64,000 bases of DNA from Lysinibacillus_B sp036662795. Its GTDB lineage: Bacteria; Bacillota; Bacilli; Bacillales_A; Planococcaceae. Where the stretch lies: contig NZ_JBAFWZ010000014.1 in assembly GCF_036662795.1 (NCBI RefSeq), forward strand, positions 16,953-80,952, read 5' to 3'. Shown here in pieces: positions 18,365 to 26,365 of this stretch. Under the pieces are notes generated by a model that made no database searches, was not told the origin of the DNA, and worked only from the letters and a program-made list of their open reading frames with translations. How positions within the stretch are numbered: the stretch's first letter is position 1; each line of letters begins with the position of its first letter. A program made the position numbers and the translations under genes.

Positions 18365-18548
18365 TGCTAACACCTCGATTTCTACTATATGTTATTTTAC
18401 TCTTTCTGATTTTAAAAAACAAAACACTACCTTTGTCGTATATCGCCTTTTAAAATTGATTAGTACATTTCTCGTAAATATATTGTGTATTAATTGTTAT
18501 TTTTATAATAATCCAATCAGACATATAGAATTTTCATTGATTTTTCGC

Positions 18549-18582
18549 TATAATGTTCTTATCAGAATATTCGTTCTGATAA
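18549..18582 (+). promoter_or_regulatory. Putative ytzE promoter -10 with adjacent 9-bp palindromic operator
   Basis: TATAAT at 18549-18554 is followed at 18559 by TTATCAGAA-6 nt-TTCTGATAA (18559-18582), a perfect 9-bp inverted repeat over the expected transcription start. No good -35 is seen. The remaining leader (18583-18701) holds only short ORFs without ribosome sites. Autoregulation by YtzE is an inference. Confidence 0.5.
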
Positions 18583-18701
18583 AATTAATATGAAAAGGGG
18601 ATGTCTAAGGCAGAAATTCCAAGCCGAAAGTAACCCTCGTAAATTGTCGTCCGCTAGTCTTTGCCATGAGAATTAAGATCGAAGGAGTGGTTCATTAATT
18701 T

Positions 18702-18923
18702 ATGAAACCAACTACTGATAGAATGCTTAATCGTATTAAAGACGTGTATATGTTTATTCTTAATAAGGGAGAAGTGTCTACACAGGATTTAGTCGAAGAG
18801 TTCAACATCACTCCTCGCACCATTCAAAGAGATTTGAATGTGTTAGCCTTTAATGATTTGGTCATGAGTCCAAGTCGAGGCAAATGGACAACGACGAATA
18901 AAAAAGTCAAAATGACATCTTAG
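18702..18923 (+). CDS. ytzE: YtzE, small DeoR-type helix-turn-helix protein
   Basis: A 73-aa protein that is essentially one DeoR-type winged helix: MLNRIKDVYMFILNKGEVST, then QDLVEEFNITPRTIQRDLNVL as helix-turn-helix, and a short basic tail. It has no effector domain. An in-frame TAA just upstream fixes ATG 18702; GGAG is 14 nt away, longer than normal. It is predicted to be a DNA-binding regulator, with the palindrome at 18559-18582 as its likely target. Confidence 0.88.
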   Translation: MKPTTDRMLNRIKDVYMFILNKGEVSTQDLVEEFNITPRTIQRDLNVLAFNDLVMSPSRGKWTTTNKKVKMTS

Positions 18924-18970
18924 ATTCTATAGCAGCAAGAACTCCTTTTACATGTTCGTGTAAATGAAAT

Positions 18971-19010
18971 AAAAAAAAGAATGACCTGTCGTCGTGGTCA
19001 TTCTTTTTTC
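18971..19010. terminator. Bidirectional terminator between ytzE and the GGDEF gene
   Basis: AAAGAATGACC (18976-18986) pairs with GGTCATTCTTT (18996-19006), flanked by A and T runs, so it serves both convergent genes. Confidence 0.9.
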
Positions 19011-19024
19011 TTTATGAGTCTTGC

Positions 19025-20539
19025 TCATTCCTTATGAACGGGACTTTCCAAATTTAACTTTGATGGTGAATAGCAATCTTTCCCCATATTTTTCGATTGA
19101 TAAAGAGCTTGATCGGCACGCATAAATAGGCTATCCTCAGTTTCATCTTCCTTCTCCTGCAATGCCCCACCAATACTTATTGAAAGCGGATTCCATTTAT
19201 TATTTGATCTATCCTCTTTTTTAGTCCGAACATTATATAAAATACATTGCGCAATTTCTTCTAGCTTTTCGAAGGAAGCATCGTAAAGCACAACTGCAAA
19301 TTCATCGCCACCAAAACGAGCAACAAAGCCGTCTTTTTTTATACAATCCTTTAAAATTTTCACTAATTCCACTAATACTATATCACCTACTGTATGACCA
19401 AATTGATCATTAACATTTTTAAAATTATCTAGATCAATAACAAGTAAACCGATTTTTCCCTTTCGTTTACGACGCAATAAATCTTCTATTAAACTTAAAT
19501 AAGACGCGCGATTATTTGCACCCGTTAATGGATCATATGTTGCTAATCGGATCGTTTTCGTTAATATGCGAATAATGATAATTAGCAGCAGGATTGACGT
19601 AACTATAGCAACAGCTAAAATCACCCAGAATTGTTGAATATTCCGCTTCAACAATGCCAATTCACTTTCATTCCCGTACTTCATATAAATAATACGCTTT
19701 GTTGAGGCATCACGTGATTGCTCTGCCTCATAAGGAATAAATCGGTAAGTTTCAATATACCCACCCTGAAGTTTTTTCTCAAATTGTACAGGTGACATCG
19801 TTTTTAATGCTTGATAATATGCTTCCTGAAACTCCTTTGAATGTCCTTTAATGGAATAATCCTCACCTGGATTGGCATCAAGATAGCTACCTCCTGCATT
19901 TAATATTCGAACATCCACAAGATCATCATATTTCTCGATTAAATTTTTTGTTGTATTAAAGAAATTAAATTTTTGAAAAAGAGGTACTGTTGCTGCATCT
20001 ACCCCTAACTCTAATAAGTATTTTTTATCTGGCGTACCTAAGTAACTATATTTCCATAAGGAGCCTGTTGTTGAGGAAATATTAATTGCATCAGAGTAGT
20101 ATGTACCTGTTAATCGACGTTCATCAAGTTGGGATGAAAAACCCTTACAGCACTCTGAAAAACTCCATCCTAAATCAGATTTGAAAGTCGTATGTACAAC
20201 AGTGTTTTCAGCATCTAATACATATATTTCATAGCCATGCTTTGCTTTTAACGCCTCTAAATCCCATTCCAATATGTTAGGGTCCTTCTCATAACGCTTT
20301 ACCATTTCTTTAAGCTCAATTTCTAATTGCTTTGTTGCTACTGAATCAAAGTAAAAATGTGCATTGTCTACTGTTCTCATATCACTAATTATATGATTTT
20401 CAATAAGCTCCCTGCTTTTTTGCTGTTGGATTTTTACATCGGCTCGAAGCAGTTCACGGTTTGTAAAGGCAACAACAGATACTAAAATGACAGTAAAAAG
20501 AATTAATGATACTAGAAGTTTTAAACGTAAGTTTTTCAT
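19025..20539 (-). CDS. Membrane-bound diguanylate cyclase with extracellular sensor domain
   Basis: The 504 aa contain a first membrane helix (residues 7-25), an extracellular region of about 290 residues that looks like a double-Cache-type sensor (ending YETYRFIPYEAEQ), a second helix near 315-336 (VILAVAIVTSILLLIIIIRIL), and a GGDEF domain from about 345. The active site is intact: DPLTGANNR, DLDNFKNVNDQFGH and RFGGDEFAVVLY. It should make cyclic di-GMP in response to an outside ligand. No RxxD inhibitory site is apparent just upstream of GGDEF. AAGGATAGG precedes ATG. Ligand unknown. Confidence 0.88.
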   Translation of the reverse strand: MKNLRLKLLVSLILFTVILVSVVAFTNRELLRADVKIQQQKSRELIENHIISDMRTVDNAHFYFDSVATKQLEIELKEMVKRYEKDPNILEWDLEALKAKHGYEIYVLDAENTVVHTTFKSDLGWSFSECCKGFSSQLDERRLTGTYYSDAINISSTTGSLWKYSYLGTPDKKYLLELGVDAATVPLFQKFNFFNTTKNLIEKYDDLVDVRILNAGGSYLDANPGEDYSIKGHSKEFQEAYYQALKTMSPVQFEKKLQGGYIETYRFIPYEAEQSRDASTKRIIYMKYGNESELALLKRNIQQFWVILAVAIVTSILLLIIIIRILTKTIRLATYDPLTGANNRASYLSLIEDLLRRKRKGKIGLLVIDLDNFKNVNDQFGHTVGDIVLVELVKILKDCIKKDGFVARFGGDEFAVVLYDASFEKLEEIAQCILYNVRTKKEDRSNNKWNPLSISIGGALQEKEDETEDSLFMRADQALYQSKNMGKDCYSPSKLNLESPVHKE

Positions 20540-20645
20540 ATTAAATACCTATCCTTATGCCAATGGATTAGTTATATATTACTATATCATTCTACCTTTA
20601 TAACAATCAGAATACAATTCTTTCTAGCTATTTTCAACAAAATGT

Positions 20646-20680
20646 AAAAAAATGCTTCTAAATGATGTTTGAAGCATTTT
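20646..20680 (-). terminator. Terminator of the flippase-pseudouridine synthase operon
   Basis: On the minus strand AAAATGCTTC pairs with GAAGCATTTT, then more T. It lies 13 nt past the pseudouridine synthase stop. Confidence 0.85.
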
Positions 20681-20692
20681 CTTACTTGTTTT

Positions 20693-21400
20693 TTATTGTA
20701 TTAATTGCGCTAATTCTTGTTCTGTCAGCTCTCGGTAATCTCCTAGAGGTAATGATTCATCTAGCACGAGACTCCCCATGGAAATTCTCTTTAAATACGT
20801 AACCTTTTTCCCTACAGCCTCAAACATCCGTTTAACCTGATGGAATTTCCCTTCCTGAATCATGAGCTGGATTTCTGAGGTAGGTCCTGATTGTAAAATA
20901 ACAAGCTCTCCAGGCTTCGTAACATAGCCATCATCTAGCTCTACACCTTGCTTAAAGGCCTTTATATCAGCTTCCGTAACCGTTCCATCAATCGTAGCGT
21001 AATACACTTTCGGGACATGTTTTTTAGGCGACAACAAGTTATGCGCTAAATTACCATCATTTGTGATCAGTAATAGCCCCTCTGTATCTTTATCTAATCG
21101 ACCTACAGGGAATGGTTGAAAATGCTGTGAAAGTGGATCTAATAAGTCTATAACGGTTTTATCATAACGATCCTCCGTTGCAGAAATCACCCCCTGTGGT
21201 TTATTCATCATTAAGTAAATAAACTCCGTATAAATTACTCTTTCACCAAATACCGATACATCCTGTTTATCGGGATCTACTCTTAAGGCTGCATCCTTCA
21301 CAACCGCTCCATCTACTGTTACAGCCTTTTGCTTTAATAAATTCTTCACTTCTTTACGTGAACCATATCCCATATTTGCTAACAACTTATCTAAACGCAT
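20693..21400 (-). CDS. 16S rRNA pseudouridine synthase, RsuA/YtzG type
   Basis: An S4 RNA-binding domain covers residues 1-60 (MRLDKLLANMGYGSRKEVKNL). The catalytic domain has GRLDKDTEGLLLITNDG with the active-site Asp, KVYYATIDG and EGKFHQVKRMF. The 235 aa and the KVYY/GKFHQVKRM motifs fit RsuA rather than RluB. It is probably YtzG and modifies a uridine in 16S rRNA. It lies 9 nt downstream of the flippase gene, the same pairing as ytgP-ytzG in B. subtilis. Confidence 0.88.
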   Translation of the reverse strand: MRLDKLLANMGYGSRKEVKNLLKQKAVTVDGAVVKDAALRVDPDKQDVSVFGERVIYTEFIYLMMNKPQGVISATEDRYDKTVIDLLDPLSQHFQPFPVGRLDKDTEGLLLITNDGNLAHNLLSPKKHVPKVYYATIDGTVTEADIKAFKQGVELDDGYVTKPGELVILQSGPTSEIQLMIQEGKFHQVKRMFEAVGKKVTYLKRISMGSLVLDESLPLGDYRELTEQELAQLIQ

Positions 21401-21409
21401 ATGCCACCT

Positions 21410-23020
21410 CTATTTAAAACCTAATTTATTGGCAATTTTCACAACACGAGCTCCTAGTAGCTTTTGAGCTAAACCAAGTCGAAGTGAAAGATAGCCGTAT
21501 ATGCCAACTCCTACAGCAATACAAACTGTACTATAAAGAAATGCCATTAGCTTACCTTGGGCTGGTGCAATCATATTAAGTACTGCATCTACACTGGCAA
21601 CTGCAATAGCCATTACTGCTGTTAGTATAACAATTAAAAATATACGACGTTTAACCATAATTGAACGGTAATTTAATGTTTTATGAATGACCACAATATT
21701 AATAACAATTGTCGTCAAGTAACCTAGTGCAGTAGCTAAAATGGCACCATCTACCTCTAGCAATTTAATCAATGAAATATTTAATACAAGCTTTACTAAT
21801 AGTCCAGTTAGCAAGCTAAACACTACCCATTTTTGATAATTGATTCCTTGCAATAATGCTGCCGAAACTGTAAATAAGGCAAAAAGAATCGCGACAGGAG
21901 CATAATGTGCTAACACCATTGCACCCATTTCACTTTGCTCATAAAGTACATGATAAATTTCCGAGGCCAAAATAGAAATACCAACAACTGCTGGTAGAGT
22001 TATAAACAACAGAATTTGATAGGTTTTATCTAAGGCACCTCGTAGTAAATCAAACTCTCCCAACGTATAATATTTCGTAATTGTCGGGACGAGTGCCATG
22101 GATAACCCCGTGGCAAGCATAACGGGAATCATTACAACTTTATGTGTAGAAAAATTCAACATCATAAAATAGATATCCGTAACCTTTGCTAACCCGATTG
22201 AGTTCATTGTTTTGTTAAAGGTTAGCATATCCACAAGTTGAAATAGTGAACCGGCAAGCCCAACAATAACAAAAGGAATGGAATATGTGATGACCTCTTT
22301 ATATATTTTCGAATACGATAAATGACCTGAAGAAACGCTTATTGCTAGCTTTTCATTTAAGTCTCCTCTAAATTTCTTCCAATAAAAATATAGTACGCCA
22401 ATCCCTGCTAGTGCTCCAATAAAGGCTGCAAACACCGCAAAATTAATCGCCGTTGCAGGCTCTCCTTTAAATACGACGATGACTAGGAATGCTCCCCCAA
22501 GTAGAACAATAATACGTGCAATTTGCTCAACAAGCTGAGAGGAGGATGTAGGCATATATTGTCCATAGCCCTGGAAAAAGCCACGGAATAAACTCATAAA
22601 CGGAACGACTATTAGTGCAAAGCTTACCCAACGAATAACCTCTGCAATTTGTGCTACAGAATATATTTGCTCATCATCTTCAATAACGCTATGCGCAATC
22701 GGTGTGGCTAGTAAATTTAATATAATAAATGAAGCAAACCCTGATAGGATCATGGCCCAAACACCAGATTTCATTAATCGATGCCCTGCTTCATAATCCC
22801 CTAATGCATTATATTTGGAAACAAATTTTGATACTGCAAGTGGGAAACCAGAAATCGCAATTGAGAGCATAATATTGTAAGGGATATATGCATATTGATA
22901 AAGTCCAACATTCTCCTCGCCAACAATTGCATAAAACGGGAATATATAAACAAGACCTAAAAATTTCGATAGGAATAACCCTAGCGTTAGAATTGTTGCA
23001 CCCTTCATTAATTCGGACAT
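21410..23020 (-). CDS. ytgP: MATE/MVF-type polysaccharide or lipid II flippase (YtgP)
   Basis: The 536 aa have about 14 hydrophobic helices spread from residue 10 to 520. The start GATILTLGLFLSKFLGLVYI, then YQYAYIPYNIMLSIAISG and PLAVSKFVSKYNA, are the N-terminal motifs of the YtgP/SpoVB group. B. subtilis YtgP is the MurJ-type lipid II flippase; another SpoVB-like paralogue could act on other polyprenyl-linked glycans, so the substrate is inferred. GGAAG precedes ATG. Confidence 0.88.
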   Translation of the reverse strand: MSELMKGATILTLGLFLSKFLGLVYIFPFYAIVGEENVGLYQYAYIPYNIMLSIAISGFPLAVSKFVSKYNALGDYEAGHRLMKSGVWAMILSGFASFIILNLLATPIAHSVIEDDEQIYSVAQIAEVIRWVSFALIVVPFMSLFRGFFQGYGQYMPTSSSQLVEQIARIIVLLGGAFLVIVVFKGEPATAINFAVFAAFIGALAGIGVLYFYWKKFRGDLNEKLAISVSSGHLSYSKIYKEVITYSIPFVIVGLAGSLFQLVDMLTFNKTMNSIGLAKVTDIYFMMLNFSTHKVVMIPVMLATGLSMALVPTITKYYTLGEFDLLRGALDKTYQILLFITLPAVVGISILASEIYHVLYEQSEMGAMVLAHYAPVAILFALFTVSAALLQGINYQKWVVFSLLTGLLVKLVLNISLIKLLEVDGAILATALGYLTTIVINIVVIHKTLNYRSIMVKRRIFLIVILTAVMAIAVASVDAVLNMIAPAQGKLMAFLYSTVCIAVGVGIYGYLSLRLGLAQKLLGARVVKIANKLGFK

Positions 23021-23333
23021 ATCATTCTTCCAATCTTCCTCGTAGTAATGTCTTTAACGGACAGAAAACAATGTATCATACTAAAAGTATTCTATGCAAA
23101 TGACGCTTTTTGCACAAATAAGTTCAAAATGAAGCAGTGGAAAAGCTGCCTAATGATATTAGACAGCCGTTTATCTTATAAGAATCATTATGTACTTGTA
23201 GCTAATCCATCATGTATACAATCACGAACTGACAGTACTTTAAGATGTTTAAGTATAATAATCGCTTTTTTTCTAGCAATTAGCTTGCATAAAAAAATAA
23301 TTATTATTAAATTATATATAAATATGGAGTGAG
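23021..23333. other. Gene-free interval between ytgP and ytfP
   Basis: A divergent intergenic stretch of more than 300 bp. Apart from expected promoters, I see only a hairpin at 23145-23167 (GCTG...CAGC with an inner CTAAT/ATTAG stem, one mismatch) that is not placed like a terminator. Reading frames here look like chance ORFs. Confidence 0.4.
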
Positions 23334-23360
23334 ATGAAAGTGAGAAAAATAAATGTTTGA
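23334..23360 (+). CDS. Short upstream ORF overlapping the ytfP start
   Basis: ATG 23334 follows GGAGTGAG and opens an 8-codon frame (MKVRKINV) whose TGA ends at 23360, 8 nt into ytfP. ytfP itself has no good ribosome site, so translation may be coupled through this leader. The peptide is probably not functional on its own. Confidence 0.35.
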   Translation: MKVRKINV

Positions 23361-24606
23361 TGTAATCGTCATTGGCGGAGGTCCGTCTGGCTTAATGGCT
23401 GCCATTGCTGCAGCCGAACAAAACAAAAAAGTAGTGCTACTAGAAAAGGGTGGAAAAATCGGTAAGAAGCTTGCCATATCTGGCGGTGGGCGTTGTAATG
23501 TCACTAATCGCTTATCTGTAGAAGAAATCGTAAAGCATATTCCCGGCAACGGGCGCTTTCTTTATAGTCCGTTTACCATTTACAATAACGAAAATATTAT
23601 TGAGTTTTTCGAGGGGCTCGGTGTTGCCTTGAAAGAGGAGGATCACGGACGAATGTTCCCAGTTTCAAACCGTGCACAGGATGTAGTAGATGCCCTCGAA
23701 AAGGAAATGAAGCGCTTAAAGGTTGACGTGCGCCTTCATACACCTGTTTCAAAGCTATTAATGGATGATGAGAAAATCCATGGGGTTCGATTAGAGAATG
23801 GTTCAGAGCTACGAGCGAATGCGGTAATCGTTGCAGTCGGCGGGAAGGCAGTTCCTCAAACTGGTTCAACAGGTGATGGCTATCCATGGGCAGAGCGTGC
23901 TGGTCATACCGTTACTGAGCTGTACCCAACTGAGGTGCCTGTTACATCCAAGGAGCCTTTTATTCAATCACGAGAGCTTCAAGGATTGGCGCTACGTGAT
24001 GTTGCGGTGTCTGTCCTGAATAAAAAAGGGAAAGCACTTGTAACACATAGGATGGACATGCTATTTACGCATTTCGGTCTAAGTGGTCCGGCAATTTTGC
24101 GCTGCAGTCAGTTTATTGTGAAAGAACGAAAGAAAAATGGCGGAGCGCCTGTTCAAGTTCGAATTCAATCCCTCACAGATTACAATGAAGAAACATGTCT
24201 GCAAATGCTCAATGGGATGATTAAAGAAGAACCAAAAAAGGCAGTGAAAAACCTTTGGAAATCGCTTGTCCCTGAGCGCTGGCTATTATTTTTACTAGAC
24301 CGAGCCTGTATCGATTCTGCACTAACAGGCATCGAGCTATCACAGGAAAAAATTCGTGCATTCGCTAAGGAGCTAGTAGGCTTCACAATGGAAGTCCACG
24401 GTACACAATCACTCGAAAAAGCCTTTGTAACAGGTGGTGGTGTTAGTGTAAAGGAGATTGATCCAAAAACAATGGGGTCCAAACTAAAGCATGGTCTTTT
24501 CTTCTGTGGTGAAATACTCGATATCCATGGCTATACAGGTGGCTATAATATAACTTCTGCACTTGTTACTGGACGAATTGCCGGCATGAGTGCAGGTGCG
24601 CTGTAG
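23353..24606 (+). CDS. ytfP: YtfP, HI0933-like flavoprotein (NAD(P)/FAD-dependent oxidoreductase)
   Basis: An N-terminal FAD-binding dinucleotide loop, FDVIVIGGGPSGLMAAIAAA, is followed by GGKIGKKLAISGGGRCNVTN, the HI0933 family signature, then VAVGGKAVPQTGSTGDGY and a C-terminal LFFCGEILDIHGYTGGYN. The length is 417 aa, normal. Members (YhiN/HI0933) are predicted flavoprotein reductases of unknown substrate. The start is fixed by the beginning of the dinucleotide fold; see the overlapping short ORF. Confidence 0.92.
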   Translation: MFDVIVIGGGPSGLMAAIAAAEQNKKVVLLEKGGKIGKKLAISGGGRCNVTNRLSVEEIVKHIPGNGRFLYSPFTIYNNENIIEFFEGLGVALKEEDHGRMFPVSNRAQDVVDALEKEMKRLKVDVRLHTPVSKLLMDDEKIHGVRLENGSELRANAVIVAVGGKAVPQTGSTGDGYPWAERAGHTVTELYPTEVPVTSKEPFIQSRELQGLALRDVAVSVLNKKGKALVTHRMDMLFTHFGLSGPAILRCSQFIVKERKKNGGAPVQVRIQSLTDYNEETCLQMLNGMIKEEPKKAVKNLWKSLVPERWLLFLLDRACIDSALTGIELSQEKIRAFAKELVGFTMEVHGTQSLEKAFVTGGGVSVKEIDPKTMGSKLKHGLFFCGEILDIHGYTGGYNITSALVTGRIAGMSAGAL

Positions 24607-24636
24607 GCTTTTATAAAATTGTGGGTGTGGAAGTAA

Positions 24637-24781
24637 TACTAGAGACGTTGCTTTGATTTACTAGCCACTTTTTTCGAAATACTAGCCAAAATTCGAAAAA
24701 TACTAGCCATGTTTTCAAAAATACTAGCCTCTTTTTGAAATTTACTAGCCAACGTGAATATTGTTATACTATTTACTAGCC
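24637..24781. repeat. Tandem array of 21-bp imperfect repeats
   Basis: TACTAGCC recurs at 24659, 24680, 24701, 24722 and 24743, exactly 21 nt apart, with A/T-rich, TTCGAAA-like spacers. A degenerate unit lies at 24637 (TACTAG) and a further one at 24774 after a 31-nt step. It is not a CRISPR: units lack long constant repeats and equal-sized unique spacers. Confidence 0.85.
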
Positions 24782-24791
24782 AATATTGCAT
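24639..24791 (-). CDS. Possible 50-aa heptad-repeat ORF across the 21-bp array (doubtful)
   Basis: Because 21 bp is seven codons, the minus strand stays open through the array: ATG 24791 to TAG 24639. The product carries about five heptads of type xAS(I/K)(F/S)xx, for example EASIFEN, MASIFRI and LASISKK. There is only a weak GACGAG ahead of the ATG, and a terminator separates it from the upstream gene. It may be a chance frame. Confidence 0.2.
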   Translation of the reverse strand: MQYWLVNSITIFTLASKFQKEASIFENMASIFRILASISKKVASKSKQRL

Positions 24792-24853
24792 TTATCTCGT
24801 CAGCTATTAACACTAGTAGCCAAAATAAGCAACTCTTCTATTTTTAAATACAT

Positions 24854-24884
24854 AAAAAAGCGGTGTTCATACACCGCTTTTTTA
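24854..24884. terminator. Bidirectional terminator at the SRPBCC gene
   Basis: AAAAAAGCGGTGT pairs with ACACCGCTTTTTT over the loop TCAT, directly after the SRPBCC stop codon. Confidence 0.9.
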
Positions 24885-24886
24885 TC

Positions 24887-25321
24887 TTAAGCTGGAATTG
24901 TTCGTGCGATTTTTTCTGTTAAACGCGTTGTTACTTTCGGTAAAACTAACTTGATCATTGGTGCTAGAACTGCACCCGAAAGTCCTCCAGGATTTACTTC
25001 CACTGTACCTGTCATAAGTGTACCGCCGTCTACTTCCTCCGCCTGGAATTGACCGCTTCCTGTAAAGTTCTCAGTTATGCCTTTTAAATCAAATTTAATA
25101 TGTGAAGGCTCCGTACGCTCTGTAATGTTTAACTCTAGTTTGACCGTTTTTTTAATACCCTTCATACTGCCTTCAAATGTCCAAATTGATTTGTTTTGGT
25201 CTACATCTTCATGCTCTTTATATGCCGGAACTAATGTTGCCCATTGTTCAATTTTACTTACGAAATCCCAAACTGTTTTAATATCTACTGGGACTTTTAC
25301 AGAATGTGATGCTTGTGCCAT
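24887..25321 (-). CDS. SRPBCC (CoxG/polyketide cyclase-like) family protein
   Basis: The 144 aa match the START/SRPBCC fold: AQASHSVKVPVDIKTVWDFVS at the start (first strand and helix), IWTFEGSMKGIKKTVKLELNI in mid-sheet, IKFDLKGITENFTGSGQF, and a C-terminal helix LAPMIKLVLPKVTTRLTEKIA. Such proteins bind hydrophobic ligands; CoxG-like members occur in CO dehydrogenase loci, but none is near here. Start ATG 25321 has a weak Shine-Dalgarno. Ligand unknown. Confidence 0.8.
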   Translation of the reverse strand: MAQASHSVKVPVDIKTVWDFVSKIEQWATLVPAYKEHEDVDQNKSIWTFEGSMKGIKKTVKLELNITERTEPSHIKFDLKGITENFTGSGQFQAEEVDGGTLMTGTVEVNPGGLSGAVLAPMIKLVLPKVTTRLTEKIARTIPA

Positions 25322-25446
25322 ACGTATGCCAACTTTCTATATTTCGTTAAATGGTAAACATTTACCCAATTAGTATTGCATAAATTTTTATTTATTGGAA
25401 CTGACTTGTGAAGGATTTTTATTACAATGATGTTACGATAAGAAAA

Positions 25447-25562
25447 GAGCAAGCGGCCCTTTTAGCCCCGACAAGCGCTGGAATCCCCGAATCGAAAGCA
25501 TGTTCCCAACTTTCGACCGAGGGGATGAAGCGACCTCGAGGGGCTGGGCGCTGGAGCTAGAC
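25447..25562. repeat. Structured intergenic element with AGCCCC/GGGGCT and nested stems
   Basis: Between the SRPBCC and RNase H-like genes lies GC-rich DNA unlike its surroundings. AGCCCC (near 25461) pairs with GGGGCT (near 25539); AGCGCT follows on the left and GCGCT on the right; and inside, ATCCCC.../GGGGAT and CGAAAG/CTTTCG pair. Minus-strand wording such as GTCTAGCTCCAGCGCC is familiar from Bacillaceae intergenic repeats (memory, unchecked). Only one copy is in this window. Confidence 0.55.
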
Positions 25563-25609
25563 ACTGCTTGAACTCTAAAATTTATACTTTCTTATCTCGT
25601 TAAAAAAGG

Positions 25610-26269
25610 TTATCCACCTAATTCGATCTTTCCTGAAATGTCGACCCCGTTTAATGCCTGTGTTGCTAGCTTGTCTGCTTCAGCGTTTTCCTTCCGAGGA
25701 ACAAGCTCATACTCTGGAGTTATGGAAAGTGCCCGCAATCGCTCGTCAATCCTATCCGCCCAGCTTGCTAGCTCCTTTTCGTACGCAGGCCATTCGCCGT
25801 TCATTTGATTAATAACGACTTGAGAATCACCAATAAAACGCACGGTCATACCATGTACATCTAATAATTCGAGCTCCACTAAGCTTAAATTTAATGCGGC
25901 ATATTCCGCCTCGTTATTAGACACCAATCCTGTAGCATACGCATTCTTACGCAATCGAAAAGACTTGCCGTTTTGCTCATAATAAATTACACAGCCTAGA
26001 CCTGAAGTGCTCGTTCCACGATCGTAGCCTCCATCAAAATAAACGGTTACATTATGAGGCTCTGTTTCAATTTCCTTGATATACTTTTTAAGTTCCTTTA
26101 TCATCCATGTGCTATCATGCTGATCTGTTAAAGTCAACCCTTTCACACGACCTGTCCGCTCTAAATCCTCTGCAATCATTAATGCATGCGGGGCCGACAT
26201 CTCCTCAGAACGAAAAATCGTTTCTGCTCCCTTTGGCGTCTTATATGCCCACTCTATGACAATTTTCAA
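25610..26269 (-). CDS. RNase HI-like protein
   Basis: The 219 aa have an N-terminal 65-residue region followed by an RNase H fold from about residue 74. The acidic catalytic set looks intact: Asp in VYFDGGYDRG, Glu in SNNEAEYAAL, Asp in FIGDSQVVINQ and Asp in NAEADKLATQA. It should cut the RNA strand of RNA-DNA hybrids. The first strand lacks the SDGS form of classical RnhA and resembles YpeP-type paralogues. Start is TTG 26269, with GGGAGGG 6 nt upstream. Monocistronic. Confidence 0.85.
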   Translation of the reverse strand: MKIVIEWAYKTPKGAETIFRSEEMSAPHALMIAEDLERTGRVKGLTLTDQHDSTWMIKELKKYIKEIETEPHNVTVYFDGGYDRGTSTSGLGCVIYYEQNGKSFRLRKNAYATGLVSNNEAEYAALNLSLVELELLDVHGMTVRFIGDSQVVINQMNGEWPAYEKELASWADRIDERLRALSITPEYELVPRKENAEADKLATQALNGVDISGKIELGG

Positions 26270-26365
26270 CTAGAGCCCTCCCATCAATTCACATTGCATT
26301 CCTTTATATACAGTAGTATAACAAATGCCCGTTTACTAATACTTAATAGATGAAAATGCAAGTTG

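Noticed and set aside
18590..18676. 28-codon leader ORF before ytzE
   Set aside because: Open frame, but no ribosome site ahead of its ATG; kept only as part of the leader description.
23145..23167. Terminator hairpin between ytgP and ytfP
   Set aside because: Both flanking genes point away from it, so there is nothing to terminate.
23048..23332. 94-aa ORF before ytfP
   Set aside because: No ribosome site, and it spans the hairpin and promoter region of divergent genes.
24637..24781. CRISPR array
   Set aside because: Repeats share only 8-10 constant bases and the spacers are A/T-rich variants, not unique sequences; no cas genes.
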